A stretch of 64,000 nt of DNA from Eublepharis macularius (GCF_028583425.1 NC_072792.1:157486676-157550675); one strand, 5' to 3'; positions 25,050 through 36,765 are shown, counted from the stretch's first letter. Notes: generated by a model from the letters alone, not told the origin. Numbers and translations are program-made.

Positions 25050-25120
25050 TTACACTGTGTAATCCACCTTGGGTCTTAGTGAGAAAGGTGGACTATAAAT
25101 AGTGCAAATAAAATAAAAGC
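25050..25120 (+). mobile_element. LINE 3' tail fragment
   Basis: TGTGTAATCCACCTTGGGTC then GAGAAAGGTGGACTATAAAT and an A-rich tail; matches the fragment at 58.97 kb. Only the last 70 bases survive. Confidence 0.5.
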
Positions 25121-25723
25121 CCTTCGGCTTGTGTCCAAGGACTCATGCCCAAAATTAAGTACCTGCAAGCAGAGGAGGGGGGAAAAAACCCCTCCAATTA
25201 AATGGTACGCCGTTGCAACTAACAAAATTGCAGGCTCTTCCCCATTTCTCATACCTAGGTTTACATAAAACTTCCAGCCCACTACAAGCATCGCTTGTAA
25301 TTTATCTGATTTATCACTCAGATAAATTGCTACTTTCACTGATGATGAATATAGAGTGTGACTAATATATTCGTTTATTTTAATCAAATCATCAAACGGC
25401 AGTGGCAGCATATATGTAACCTGCATAATTTGCAGAACCAATACGAATCTAGTTATTTAGATAAGAAACATGGAGGAATTTGTCTTGCAGTAAACATTTA
25501 TGCCGGTTGTAATACACCAGTCGCTGTGTACTAGAAAGCAGTTTCAGGTATGCCAGCTGGATTTCTGGTATATGACCTCAATGTACTAAAGTGTGGGTTT
25601 AAAGTGTAGCCAAGAATCCCATATAATATTAAAGCAGCAGTTGAAATGAATTCCTTCATGTTGTTTATTTAAAAGTTTTTAACCCTCCCTTGCCTTTGTA
25701 TCTTACCTTCAAAGAAATTTGGG

Positions 25724-25812
25724 GAGCAATCCTAAGCAGGTCTACTTGGAAGTAAGCTCCATATTATTCAATGGGGTTTACTCCCAGGAAAGTGTTCTTA
25801 GCATTGCAGCCA
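25724..25812. repeat. Palindromic short element, family C
   Basis: AGCAATCCTAAGCAGGTCTA to TGTTCTTAGCATTGCAGC with the central ATTCAATGGGGTTTACTCCC. Confidence 0.7.
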
Positions 25813-26599
25813 TAAAGTGGAATCCCAACCAAAGTTACCCCTTTCTAGGTTCACTGGAGACAATTGGCGTAGAAGGGTGTAAGTTTGCTTAGGATGGTAC
25901 TGCTACAAAATCAGTTAAAAAGAACATATTGGCCATCGCACACATGTGCAAGTGCACATTTTGTCTGCTTAGAATTAAATTCTAGAGACACATTTTTATA
26001 CTACTACATGGCTGTGACCTACACCATATAGAAATATATTGGGATTGATTTGAAAGAAAAGGTCATGGAAGGAGTCAGTAGAAGTGTGGTGCCAATCTTT
26101 CACTGGCTTCCCTTTCCTAAACAGCCATTTGTCCAAAAACTCCTTTCTGAAAGTAAAACACACCACTGGACAGAGTGCTACAGTGACAAGGGGTAAATCT
26201 AGTAAAATCTCTTTTCCCCTCTTCTACTGCTATTGGATTGTGTCAAGAAAGAGAAGGAGGTGGCTTTACCTAATTTCCCCCTGGTCATTTCTGCAGTGCA
26301 TTTTGCTTGAGAGTCTATCTCGAGCAGGTGTCAGCTCATCTGATTGGCATGCAGGTAGCCTCAGGATAAATCTATAGCATCTCCAGTTACAAAGATCAGG
26401 TAGTAGTTGATGTGAAATACCTCAGCCTGAGACTCTGGACAGCTGCTACTAGTCTGAGTAGACAATACAGACCTTGACAGACCAAGGGTGTAATTCCAGC
26501 TTCACATCTTATGGGGAAGGCAGAGAAAGATCTGCTGCACCAACTTGTTTCATGAGCATTTCTGCTGAATCCAACCTGTTATCTAAGACTTTTATCCTA
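25813..26599. other. Unannotated intergenic sequence
   Basis: Nothing recognised. Confidence 0.45.
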
Positions 26600-26703
26600 T
26601 CCTTCATCCAAGGAGCTCAGGTAGCACACAGAAGTCCTCTGTGTCTATTTTTGCCTCGCAACAACCCTGTGACGTAGGCTGAGAGAAAGTGATTAGTCTA
26701 AGG
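26600..26703 (-). repeat. SINE or LINE-tail fragment 5' of the L2 monomers
   Basis: CAACAACCCTGTGACGTAGG then GAGAGAAAGTGATTAGTCTA is the antisense of the SINE core. It ends exactly where the tandem monomers begin. Confidence 0.5.
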
Positions 26704-27150
26704 CTCCAGCCTACAAAGGTTGTTGTAGCCTGCACTGCTGCTGCTGCTGCTGCTTCCATCAAGGGCTGGGCTTTCCATCTGCCTGGACCCACCCCTTGTT
26801 GCTCCAGCCTACAAAGGTTGCTGGAGCCTGCACTGCTGCCGCTGCCGCTGCCGCTGCCAAGGGAGCTGCTTCCATCAAGGGCTGGGCTTTCCATCTGCCC
26901 AGCCCTGCCCCTTGCTGCTCCAGCCTACAAAGGTTGCTGTAGCCGGCACTGCTGCCGCTGCCGCTGCTGCTGCCAAGGGAGCTGCTTCCATCAAGGGCTG
27001 GGCTTTCCATCTGCCTGGCCCCGCCCCTTGCTGCTCCAGCCTACAAAGGTTGCTGTAGCCTGCACTGCTGCCGCTGCCGCTGCCAAGGGAGCTGCTTCCA
27101 TCAAGGGCTGGGCTTTCCATCTGCCCGGCCCCGCCCCTTGCTGCTCCAGC
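26704..27150 (+). repeat. GC-rich tandem monomers at the 5' end of the L2 LINE
   Basis: Four tandem units begin CTCCAGCCTACAAAGG at 26704, 26802, 26918 and 27034, with a fifth start (CTCCAGCCTATAAG) at 27144 that runs into the LINE. Spacing is 98, 116, 116 and 110 bp; the differences come largely from variable CTG/CCG triplets. Each unit contains a CCCCGCCCC or CCCTGCCCC GC-box-like stretch. Position and polarity suggest a LINE 5' UTR promoter array, comparable to the monomers of mouse L1. Open frames through it are repeat-encoded and not genes. Confidence 0.85.
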
Positions 27151-29317
27151 CTATAAGACTGCTGCTAGGGGACGGCTCGCCTTGTTACTGTTTATTGTTT
27201 TTGTACTATGTGTGTTAGTTATTGTAGTCTATGTTGTTAATTTGGTAGGGTATTGGGGTTTTGTGTATGTTTGATAGCTTAGTCTGTGATAGTTGGTGGG
27301 CTGTTGATTTTGTGAGGGTGGTGGGTTAGCACTATGATCATTGGTGAGGAGGCCGGCTTGGGGTCGGGGATCCCAGTGATCCGGGGACGCGGGAGGTATG
27401 GTGGTGGGAGCAGATTATGGAAGGGAAGGGCATTGAGACATGGTAGGGCTCAGTGCCCTTCCAATCTGCGTCCCATCCCAAGATATACCTGTTGTGGGGC
27501 TAGGATATTAAACCACTCTCCGACACTGGTGCTGTGCAATGCCAGGTCCATAAATAATAAGACCAAAACGCTGCAAGATTATCTTGCAGCATTGAATGTG
27601 GACCTGGCTTGTGTGACCGAGACATGGGTGAGGGAGGGGGAGACGGTCGCTTTGATAGAACTAGCCCCCCCAGGTTATACAGTCCTCCACCAGTCCCGGA
27701 CAAGTGGTCGGGGTGGAGGCGTGGCTTTGCTCATTCGGGAGTCTTTCTCCTTCAGACCACTCCCCACCCCAAAAATTACTGGCATTGATTGTGTGGGCCT
27801 AGCGTTGGACGCCGAGGAGAGGTTGGCAATATGCGTGGTGTACCGACCGCCTACTGAACCTGCATCTTCCCTGTCTGGTCTCTTGGAGGCGGTGGCCAGT
27901 TGGGCCTTGAAATTCCCAAGACTTTTGGTTCTCGGGGATTTCAACGTCCATGCTGACGACGATGTCTCCATGCAGGCCATTGACCTGGTGTCCTCCATGG
28001 CGGCCCTAGGACTCTCCCAGTTTGTTTTGGCTCCAACGCATCAAGCAGGTCACACGCTGGATTTGATTTTGGGGGCAGGGATGATGGTGGTCCTGGATGC
28101 CTATGATGCAGTGCCATGGTCAGATCACTTTGTTCTGAAGGCTCGTCTGAGCATGCCGCTCCTTTCCCGGGTGGGCAGTGAGCGGATTTACGCTCGCCCG
28201 CAGAGGCTTATGGATCCAATTGGTTTCCAGGCGGCTCTGCGGGATCCGATGCCCCTGGCAGTACGTTAGATGAGCTGGTGGATGATTGGCATGGCCGTCT
28301 TTCCGAAGCCATCGATGCTATTGCCCCCTGCCATCCTCTCCGAGCCCGCAAACGGGTAGCTCCTTGGTTTACCAAGGAGCTTCACCAGATGAAGCAGTCT
28401 CTGAGATGACTAGAGCAAGTGTGGAGGCGGGGGCGCGACGAAGAGGCAAGAACATCTTATAGGACATTTATGAAAGCCTATGAGGTGGCAGTGAAAGCAG
28501 CAAAGAGGGATTTCTTTGCTGCTTCCATTACGTCCGCTAGCTCACGCCCGGCTCAATTATTTCGAACAGTTCGGTCCTTGGTCTCCCTCTCTCAGGGAGA
28601 CCACCAAATTCTTAATTCAACTATTGGCTGCGAGGCTTTTGCGAGCTATTTTGCGGGTAAAATCTTGTCCCTTCGCCGTGGCCTGCCACCCACTGTTGAT
28701 ACAGTAAGGGAACTGGAGACCCCTTGGCCGTCTTCTGGGTCCGTATTGGACCATTTCAGGCTGCTCTCTCAGGACGATGTTGACAGGATCCTGCAGGGGA
28801 TGAGGCCAACCACCTGTCCTCTGGACCCCTGCCCATCCTGGCTGGTGAAGGCCAGCTCGGAGGGGCTACGGGACCATTTGGAGGCCATTGTTAACATCTC
28901 CCTGAGCTCTGGGGTTTTCCAGGAGTGTTAAAGGAGGCGGTAGTGCGGCCCCTCCTGAAAAAAACATCTTTGGACCCCACCAACCCGTCCAGTTACTGCC
29001 CAGTGTCGAACCTCCCGTTCCTGGGCAAGGTGATTGAGCGGGCGGTGGCTGTACAACTGCAGGAATTCCTGAATGATGCTCTAGTCCTGGACCCATTCCA
29101 GTCTGGCTTCCGTCCTGGCCATGGGACGGAGACAGCCTTGGTTGCCCTCACAGACGACCTTTGCAGGCATCTGGATTGAGGCGGGTCAGCGCTGCTTGTG
29201 TTACTTGATCTTACAGCAGCGTTTGACACGGTTGACTATGTATTGTCGAAGGCTTTCACGGCCGGAGAACGATGGTTGTTGTGGGTTTTCCGGGCTGTAT
29301 TGCCGTGGTCTTGGCAT

Positions 29318-29372
29318 TGTAGTTCCTGACGTTTCGCCAGCAGCTGTGGCTGGCATCTTCAGAGGTGTAGCA
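29318..29372 (-). ncRNA. Minimal hammerhead ribozyme motif (intact core), sense strand of PLE
   Basis: On the minus strand the core CTGAAGA (29362-29356) is followed by a GCCAGC/GCTGGC stem and then GAAACGTC (29335-29328). This matches the conserved hammerhead core with an extremely short helix III. The self-complementary ACGT is the feature proposed to make PLE ribozymes act as dimers. Confidence 0.6.
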
Positions 29373-29425
29373 CCAAAAGACAGAGATCTCTCAGACAGAG
29401 ACACTGAGAGATCTCTGTCTTTTGG

Positions 29426-29480
29426 TGCTACACCTCTGAAGATGCCAGCCACAGCTGCTGGCGAAATGTCAGGAACTACA
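29426..29480 (+). ncRNA. Hammerhead ribozyme motif, inverted copy with core mutation
   Basis: CTGAAGA at 29436-29442 and GAAATGTC at 29463-29470. The C to T change breaks the ACGT self-complementarity, and likely activity, in this arm only. It is the inverted partner of the motif at 29318-29372. Confidence 0.5.
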
Positions 29481-30774
29481 ATGCCAAGACCACGGCAATA
29501 CAGCCCGGAAAACCCACAACAACCAATGGTTGACTATGATTTGTTGGCCAGCCGCCTTGCCGACGCGGGGATTAGGGGGACAGCCTTACAGTGGCTGGTC
29601 TCCTTTTTCCAGGGTCGGGGACAGAGGGTGGCGCTTGGGGGAGATCTATCGCCCCGTCACCCTTTGGTGTGCGGGGTTCCCCAAGGGGCGATACTCTCCC
29701 CGATGTTATTTAACATCTATATGCACCCCCTCACCCAGTTGGTGCAGAGGTTTGGGCTGGGTTGTCATCAGTACGCGGATGACACCCAACTTTTTCTGTT
29801 GATGGACGGCCAGCCAGACACGGCCCCAGACAATCTGGCCAGAGCTTTGGAGGCTGTGACGGCATGGTTGAAACAGAGCAGGCTGAAATTGAACCCAGTG
29901 AAGACGGAGGTCCTGCAGCTGGGATGGGGGCTGCCAGATGTTGGGATCCAGCTCCCTGCCCTGGATGGGACACCACTGGCAACTTTGCCAGTGGTAAAGA
30001 GTCTGGGTGTGCTCCTGGATGCCTCCCTATCGATGGAGGCCCAGGTCACGGTGGTTGCCAAGTCTGCATTTTTCCATCTTCGTCAGATCAGGCAACTTGC
30101 CCCCTACCTGACGCCCCAGGACCTGGCTACAGTGATCCATGCAACGGTCACCTCCAGGCTAGATTACTGTAACTCACTCTACGCTGGGCTACCCCTGGGC
30201 CTGATCCGGAAACTACAACTGGTCCAGAATGCGGCGGCATGGGTCCTGACTGGTATACCTTACCAGTCACACATCACACCTGTCCTGCGCAAGCTGCACT
30301 GGCTTCCGGTTGAATTCCGAATCAGGTTCAAAGTGTTGGTTCTTACCTTTAAAGCCCTGAGCGGGTTGGGACCGGCATATCTTCGGGACCGCCTCTCCCT
30401 GTACGTTCCCCGGAGATAGTTTCGATCAGCGAATAAATATTTACTTGTGGTCCCCGGCCCTAAGGAAGCCTGCCTCGCTTCAACCAGGGCCAGGGCCTTT
30501 TCAGTCAATGGAAACCCGGGCCCAGCGGGACATATTATCGTTCTGCCGGGCCTGTAAGACAGAGCTGCTCCGCCAGGCATTCAGTGATTGAAGGGGGCGG
30601 TGCCATGTCGGCTTCCCACCTTTGGGGTGGGGGAGGGTTCTCCCCACCACTGCACTTTGTTAATTTGTTTTATTATTTGTATATTGATTTTAGTTCTTGT
30701 TTTTATCGATTTTAACTGTTCACCGCCCAGAGCCCCTGGGGATGGGCGGTATATAAATTGAAAAAATAAATAAA

Positions 30775-30868
30775 TAAAATAAGGTCACCAGTGAGCTTCA
30801 CGGATGAGTGGAGATTTGAACCCAGGTCCTAGTCTTGCACTCTAATTGCTGGACCACACTGTATATGT
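30775..30868 (-). repeat. SINE head fragment, antisense
   Basis: Minus-strand TGTGGTCCAGCAATTAGAGTG then GGTTCAAATCTCC resembles the second SINE subfamily head and B box. It follows directly on the L2 A-rich tail. Confidence 0.55.
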
Positions 30869-31887
30869 TACATTATCTTCGAGCCTAATTTGTGATTGGT
30901 CAGTTAATTCAGATACTCTCAGATTCATCTCATGAAAGTAAAGGCTTTTAAAGGTCAGCTTTATATTGCTGTGGGGAAAATTAATTTTGATGGCGTTTTC
31001 CAATTTTTTTTTAAGCATGATACTCTTTAATTTTTTTCTGTTCATGAAAAAGAATGTTTTTTTAAAAACATATGATACTGTAGAGAAAGGTTAAAGTAGA
31101 CACAAGGTAAGTTAGTGTTTTGTGTGATTATTTTGAATGGTTACTTCTGTTTGGTATAATGAGATTTTCTAATTTCCTATGATTTCTGTATTCTCTGAGT
31201 CTTTGAATGTGTACCTGTACTGATATTTTTGTTCGAATACTGTACAGTAAATATTTTTGAAGATGGCCTAGCAAGATCTACTCTTTTTAATTTCAAAATA
31301 ACAAAAACTACATTTTAATGTACAGTTACCATCGTGTGTTTTATATCATCAACTGTTTATTTCATCTATTCCAGAAGTGAAGAATAGGGCTCCAATCATA
31401 CACTTGTTTGTGGTGATCCAATTTTGGTGCTATGTAAATGCATAAGGTTGATTTATAGAATCTTCCCCACCTTTTTGAGGGGAAACAGTCTTATGAATTG
31501 GGCAGTAAGTATAGAATATCGACATCATACATCATGTTAGATGTATGATAAAAGACTTCCTATTACAGGAATTGGATTGTTGTCTGGGAAGTGTATAGAC
31601 TGAGTCTATATATAAGATAATCAGTTTTATGGTAGTGGTGACCACTTAAATGCATCAGCCCTAATAATGAGAATGATACTTTTTGGAGGCGTATGCCATG
31701 AAAGCATCTACTGCGTTTATGTAAAGTGGATACCTGCAGCCCATTTCAATATAATGTTCTGTGCTGATGGGTACACTTTTAGAGGTGTTCAGATGAGTGC
31801 CTCTGTCTGGAAACTTCATGTAAGAACTAATTTCCCATGCAAATTTTCCATTACTATCATTACTCTTTCCTGAGATACCATAGGAAC
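30869..31887. other. Unannotated AT-rich intergenic sequence
   Basis: Nothing recognised. Confidence 0.45.
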
Positions 31888-31965
31888 ATTGTTTCAGGTG
31901 GTTAGCCATGTTGGTCTGTAGTAGAAGAGCAAAATTCAGGTCCAGTAGCAACTTAAAGAATACTG
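31888..31965 (+). repeat. Family D fragment
   Basis: GTTTCAGGTGGTTAGCCATG then CAGGTCCAGTAGCAACTTAA; left part only. Confidence 0.5.
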
Positions 31966-32267
31966 ATATTATAAGAATGCTTTTCTAGGCGTAAGTCCTG
32001 CTAAATAGCCCTGGGTAGGATTCTGAGTTAGACTTGCATAGGATTGCTCTCAATCTGTGAACATGATCCACCAGAAATTAGGATTCCCACTAGGGAACTT
32101 TGTTTCCACTTGGGGGCACTCATGGGATCACTTTTAAAAACCTGTCTGAACACAAAAAGTGAGATCAAAAGCAGCTCCCGGTTCCAGAAACTGAAGCTGT
32201 CTTCAGATGGAATGAGCTAAACTAAGATCCGAGCTGCAGACAGAAGTATAAATTATGAACCATAGAA

Positions 32268-32440
32268 TTGCCAACTGCCTGGAGAAAAAGTGTCTTGTCC
32301 CTATAGTAGAGATTTAATGGGATGTTATTTACTAGGTGTTGTTATTTACTTTTGTACCAAGGAAAGCTTCAGCTGCCCATTTCCATAAATAAACCTCTAT
32401 TCAAGTAATAGGACACTTTTCTCCAGGCCTGTTGGCCTTT
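32268..32440. mobile_element. hAT-like MITE, family B
   Basis: TTGCCAACTGCCTGGAGAAA to TTTCTCCAGGCCTGTTGGCC, with GTGTCTTGTCCCTATAGTAG near the left and AATAGGACACTTTTCTCCAG near the right, the same palindromic plan as 37.3 kb. Confidence 0.7.
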
Positions 32441-33378
32441 TAACAAACTTCCATAGAAGAAAATGCATAGGATAGTATCACTGTAGCTGTAAGTAATTTC
32501 CTATAATGCACTTCTGTAGAAGAGTGGTTTATTCAATAGTTAATACAGAATATCTTGAATAATTTAATTCAACATTATTAGGAGACAAAATGCCTTCAGG
32601 AACACTGGATAAACAGAAAAAACTTGTTACAAACAGGATAAAAATTCAAGCATGAAACCTCTAAATCAGATCTCTAAACACAGCATAAGCGCTGTAATTA
32701 CATAAAATATTCTAAGTCAGACTTGCAAGTTTCAGTTTTATCCTTCATTTCCAGCTGTATTTCTATGCCTTGCATGAATATCCGATGACATAATAAGGTT
32801 TTATCACTTCTAGGAATTCGCATAAGCCCAGAGAAAAAGCTGGCTCATCCTCACAGCGAGAATTGTTTCGGTCTTTAGAAATGAAGTGATTATGTGATCT
32901 CAAGTGTTATGACTTAAGTACAGGAGTAATAATCCCATTATCAATCAGCCAGGGTGCACCATGTTCTTGTTAAGTACGGCTGAAATGAATATCTGTAGGG
33001 TATATTTGAAGATAGGTAAGAAGGAAGCATATGTTCAACATGCCACACATGTCTGAGATTTCTCCCACACATTTCTATGATCAGGCACCTACGTTAAGTG
33101 GCAGTTCGTGTCTGGTGGTGATAATTAATTATATTCCTTATGCTGTGAAGGCTGTGAAAGATACACTTCAACAAAAAAAAATTAAAATTCATACCTCCAG
33201 CAACTCAAAGATTAAAACTGGAACACTCATGCATAGTTGTAACACCCCTGTTCTATCACAAAGGATCACTGAACATGCTCCCTCAGTATTACACAATATT
33301 TAAGTCTTCTCCACCTGCTGTAGACACGAAAATAGTTTGTTGTGTACTGGTTTCTAAAACAAGCTATTATTAAACTGA
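32441..33378. other. Unannotated AT-rich intergenic sequence
   Basis: Nothing recognised. Confidence 0.45.
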
Positions 33379-33480
33379 CAGTGTAGCCCTAAGTAGAGTT
33401 ATACCTTTCTAAGCCCACTGACTTCAACCTACTTAGAACTTCTGAGCTAGAAGGGTATAACTCTGTTTAGGATTGCACTG
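33379..33480. repeat. Palindromic short element, family C
   Basis: 102 bp running CAGTGTAGCCCTAAGTAGAG to CTCTGTTTAGGATTGCACTG. The halves are imperfect reverse complements, typical of a MITE without coding capacity. Confidence 0.75.
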
Positions 33481-33619
33481 TGGTTACAATAATTTTATTT
33501 TGAATATTCTGGAGAATGATTAATAGAATCTTTACTGTGCCATCTTAAGGACACTTTCCTGGAAATAAATCCATTGAATAGACTGCAAGTTGCTGTTGCT
33601 AAATCACTTGGAGAAATCT

Positions 33620-33754
33620 GTTCTGTCCTGTCCTTTTTATGGAGGCTCAATGTGCAGAACTGGGCAGTTGAAGCTTTTCATGACATGGAGGCAAATAACA
33701 TCACTTGTTGAATAACATTCCATTAATTTTATTTTTCTCCAGGCTTGTTGGCAA
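33620..33754. mobile_element. hAT-like MITE, family B, left end lost
   Basis: TCCTGTCCTTTTTATGGAGG, AAGCTTTTCATGACATGGAGG and TTTCTCCAGGCTTGTTGGCA match the family B body and right end. It is directly followed by a family C palindrome. Confidence 0.65.
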
Positions 33755-33872
33755 CAGTGCCATCCTAAGCTGGTCGACTTAGAATCTTACTCTAGCTCCA
33801 TGTGTTAAGGACTGTAATAAGCCCATTTGAATCAATGGACTTAGGCTACAGTAACTGCATAAAATTGCACTG
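33755..33872. repeat. Palindromic short element, family C
   Basis: CAGTGCCATCCTAAGCTGGT to CATAAAATTGCACTG, with the central AAGCCCATTTGAATCAATGG. Immediately abuts a family B element. Confidence 0.65.
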
Positions 33873-34564
33873 AAACCCTCATAAAGACCTGGTTCTACTT
33901 ACTGTAAAATAAACTGCCCCACAGAATGACTAAAGATGTCCATTAAAGGAAATATAAAACAAACATAAGATCTAAAGGTCCTTTTGAAAGCTCTCTAAAG
34001 AGTGCCAAATATTATCCATATATATTATCCATCTCTCAACCCCATGAAAATAACAGCAGCAAAAGCATTAATTTCTAAGCAAAGTATTCTTATTGCGATG
34101 CCCATGGCATTTGACAGAGTATATAGCAAGACAGATTCCTGTGCTGAGTTTAGAGAAAAATATATAAAACTGGTGGCCAGATGGCATCTTATTCCCAGTA
34201 AGCTTCATAGTATGCATGCTAATTATCATTCAAATGGATGGAAATGCAAAAAAGTAAGCACCTTTTTCATTCATGGTGGTTTTGTTCTACAATAGTCACT
34301 TATTAGACAGGAATTAAGACCTGAATTCATTGTATTAAAGGATTAAAACTGAATATGGACCTCCTGTTATTTCTCCTTACTTAAACAAAGAATATTTCAA
34401 TAAGACTCAGAAAGCTGGTTTCCTACCTAGTCAGATCTGCATGCTGCTTATATGCCTAATACTGGAGATCCTATATCCAATAGTGGGAACTAAAACATTA
34501 AAATGTGTATCCATAGCTAAACTCACCTGCTCTATAGCGGTAAAAGGTAGGTAGGTAAAAAGAA
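33873..34564. other. Unannotated AT-rich intergenic sequence
   Basis: Nothing recognised; the 97-residue open frame (34002-34295) has no recognisable domain. Confidence 0.45.
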
Positions 34565-34787
34565 GATTTTTATTTATTTACACTCCACCTTTCTTACCAA
34601 TGGAGCCCCAAAGCAGCTTATACCATTTACTCCTCCATTATAACCTCACAACAATCCTGTGAAGTATGTTAGGAGGAGAGAGTACAACTGGCCAAAGATC
34701 ACCATGGGAACTTCCATGGCACAATTGGAATTCAAACTTGAGTCTCCCAAATCCTAACCTGACATTGTAACTACTACACCACACTGT
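34565..34787 (-). repeat. tRNA-derived SINE, second subfamily
   Basis: Minus-strand GTGGTGTAGTAGTTACAATG head, AGTTTGAATTCC B box, then CTTTGGGGCTCCATTGGTAA and an AAATAAATA tail. Diverged but complete. Confidence 0.75.
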
Positions 34788-34992
34788 GTGTTGCATTTGT
34801 ATAACAACAGCATACATGTATTAACTATCAGAATAACAAAACAATATCTCTAATAGAGAGACAATTGTATTCAGAGCCATTTGAGCTGATCTTTATTTGT
34901 ATATTTATAATATGTTTTGCATTTCTAAATTATGTAGTGCATGATTTATTCTGTAAATAGAAAAAAAAATGCAGAAAACCCAACTTTATATT

Positions 34993-35130
34993 TAAGGTTG
35001 CCAAGAGGTACGGAGAAAAATGCCGTTCTTTTAATAGAGGCTTAATGTGTGGAAATGGACATCCCATCCTATCCCATCAGGTCTCTGTTAAATGGACAGG
35101 ACACGTTTTCTCCAGGCAATTGATAATTCT
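34993..35130. mobile_element. hAT-like MITE, family B, diverged
   Basis: AAGGTTGCCAAGAGGTACGG, TTAATAGAGGCTTAATGTGT and GACACGTTTTCTCCAGGCAA follow the family B order. Confidence 0.65.
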
Positions 35131-35389
35131 ACCCACATTCCTTCCTGCAACCCTCCCTCAAAGTTTTGAGGCTGTTGTAAAAGTGTACTATAGTGGTTAG
35201 AGTGTCAGCATTTCTTGAATCAGAATAAGGGGGGGGGGGTGTCTGGACACGTTATAGTTAGCGTATGTACAACCTGCATGTATGTGCCTATACACCTGTT
35301 CGTAAGAAAAAGCCAATGAGCATTTGCTTTACAAGTGAAACCAGGGACCAATACTTGGATGAATGTGCACTTTGAATCACATGTTCAGC

Positions 35390-35619
35390 TAGGGTTGCCA
35401 GCCTCCAGGTAGTGGCTGGAGATCTCCCAGAATTACAACTAGTCTCCAGGCCACAGAGATCAGTTCACCTGGAGAAAATGGCTACTTTGGAGGGTGGACT
35501 CTATGGAATTATGCCGTGCCAAGGTCCTTTCCCTCCCCCAAACCCCACTTTCTCCAGGTTTCTCCCGGTTTCACCCCCTAGATCTCCAGGAATTTTCCAA
35601 CTTGGAGCTGGCAACCCTA
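35390..35619 (+). mobile_element. hAT-like MITE, family A
   Basis: TAGGGTTGCCAGCCTCCAGG to GGAGCTGGCAACCCTA, flanked by TGTTCAGC (35382-35389) and TGTTCAGT (35620-35627), seven of eight identical. Same body as the 10.6 kb copy. Confidence 0.87.
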
Positions 35620-36569
35620 TGTTCAGTTGTATTTGCTTTGAATGTAACTTTAGAATTACTCAGCGCACATGTATAAAGAACAATCAAGTGTACGTTGTAT
35701 ACAGATTGTACATGCATCCACTGCTGAAAAAGACGAGAGAGTTCTCCATTCACCATAGGTCTGGCATACTGAGCATTTACATATGTGTGGGGGGAGGAAA
35801 CAGTGTTAATATCTATTACTCAGATCTTGCCTCACATAGCTGTTGCACTCAAAGTGGAATGAACAGACCTCCAAGTGCTTTGTAATAAGGCATACTTCTT
35901 GCTAAGCACGAACTCTGGAAATTCTACACAATGCAAAAGGTAAAGGATATGTACATGCATATTGTGAATGACATGACCAAGGACACAGAATGCAAACAGG
36001 GAAGCTTGGCACAGAATACCAGACCAGTTTATGTCAGACCTTCAGTACAAGACATTTTTAAAAATTTGCTGCCACTCATGACTGGGCTAATTCCAATTAC
36101 ACTGCTAGTGTCATCTCTGTGGTGGGTCAGTGATGAATAAAACTGAAACATTTCTGGGAAAGGACTGGATTGAAGATAAGAACTAGGTTTTATGAAGCAG
36201 AGATACAGGGATAGAGCCCTTCATTTTATTGCACAGGGACATCGCAGTTAATCAAACTTCGTGTTATTTCTGGCAAAGCAAGTTTTTACAGCTGCAAAAG
36301 AGGAGGTGGAGCTGAATGAGGTTTTTAGTAGTTTTAAAACTTAGAATTGTCATTCCCTTGCAATGATTTGGGGCTTGCTTAGTTTGCACAGAGATATGAT
36401 CCAGGAGAAGGAGGAGTGGCAATTTTGGGAGAAAAGGAAATATAGCTTCATGGCCCATCGAGTCATTAATTAAAAACCTTTCTGTACAACAAATATTTGG
36501 ATTTTAAAGTTACTTTTGCAAGTGACAGCGAGGACACCTATTTATCTCAAACATAATAGCTCGCTAACT
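35620..36569. other. Unannotated intergenic sequence
   Basis: Nothing recognised. Confidence 0.45.
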
Positions 36570-36765
36570 CTTTGAGGTGGGCCTCACATTTAATCTTACA
36601 CTGCCTTTCAGGAACCTCTTGTGAAGGAACTCCACACTACTTTACATCTCCCTAACATAAAGCACAAGCTTCTCCCGTCAGGTTAACCCTCAGCCACCCT
36701 GAGCCCATCTGTGGGGAGGGTGGGGTATAAATCGAATTAAATAAATAAATTTTTAAAAAGTTATT
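36570..36765 (+). mobile_element. L2 3'-end fragment
   Basis: TCAGCCACCCTGAGCCCATC then GGTGGGGTATAAATCGAATT and an AAATAAATAAAT tail, equivalent to the 3' end of the long L2 copy at 30.72-30.78 kb. Confidence 0.55.

Larger units (their letters stand above)
29241..29527 (-). mobile_element. Foldback Penelope-like element inserted in the L2 reverse transcriptase
   Basis: A 287-bp insertion made of two inverted arms of about 130 bp that share a PLE terminal repeat. It is flanked by GGTTGACTATG at 29230-29240 and 29528-29538, a perfect 11-bp target duplication. Removing it and one duplication restores the LINE RT sequence AAFDTVDYDLLASRL. The longer arm, which ends in TTCGACAATA (reverse-complement reading), is at the left, so the element lies on the minus strand. 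No protein is encoded. Confidence 0.92.
27144..30780 (+). mobile_element. L2-type LINE, near full length, decayed
   Basis: A non-LTR retrotransposon encoding an apurinic-type endonuclease (27334-28262; begins near LVLCNARSINNKT, contains VLGDFNVHADD and the terminal WSDHFVLKARL motif) and a reverse transcriptase (28925-30419; CGVPQGAILSPMLFNIYM and YADDTQLF), then the C-terminal LHWLPVEFRIRFKVLVLTFKA block. The reading frame breaks near 28262 (frameshift), at a TGA around 28406, near 28925 (frameshift) and at TGA 29177-29179, where family members usually have Arg (CGA to TGA decay). A PLE insertion splits the RT. The 3' end carries GGGCGGTATATAAATTG and an AATAAATAAATAAAA tail. It is not able to make intact protein. 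Confidence 0.92.

Noticed and set aside
26689..27156. Repetitive 155-residue protein and matching antisense frames
   Set aside because: They are translations of the 98-116 bp tandem monomers, all frames open because unit lengths and composition avoid stops.
27334..28269. A 311-residue host endonuclease-like gene
   Set aside because: It is the endonuclease domain of an L2 LINE, followed in order by RT shreds and a LINE 3' tail.
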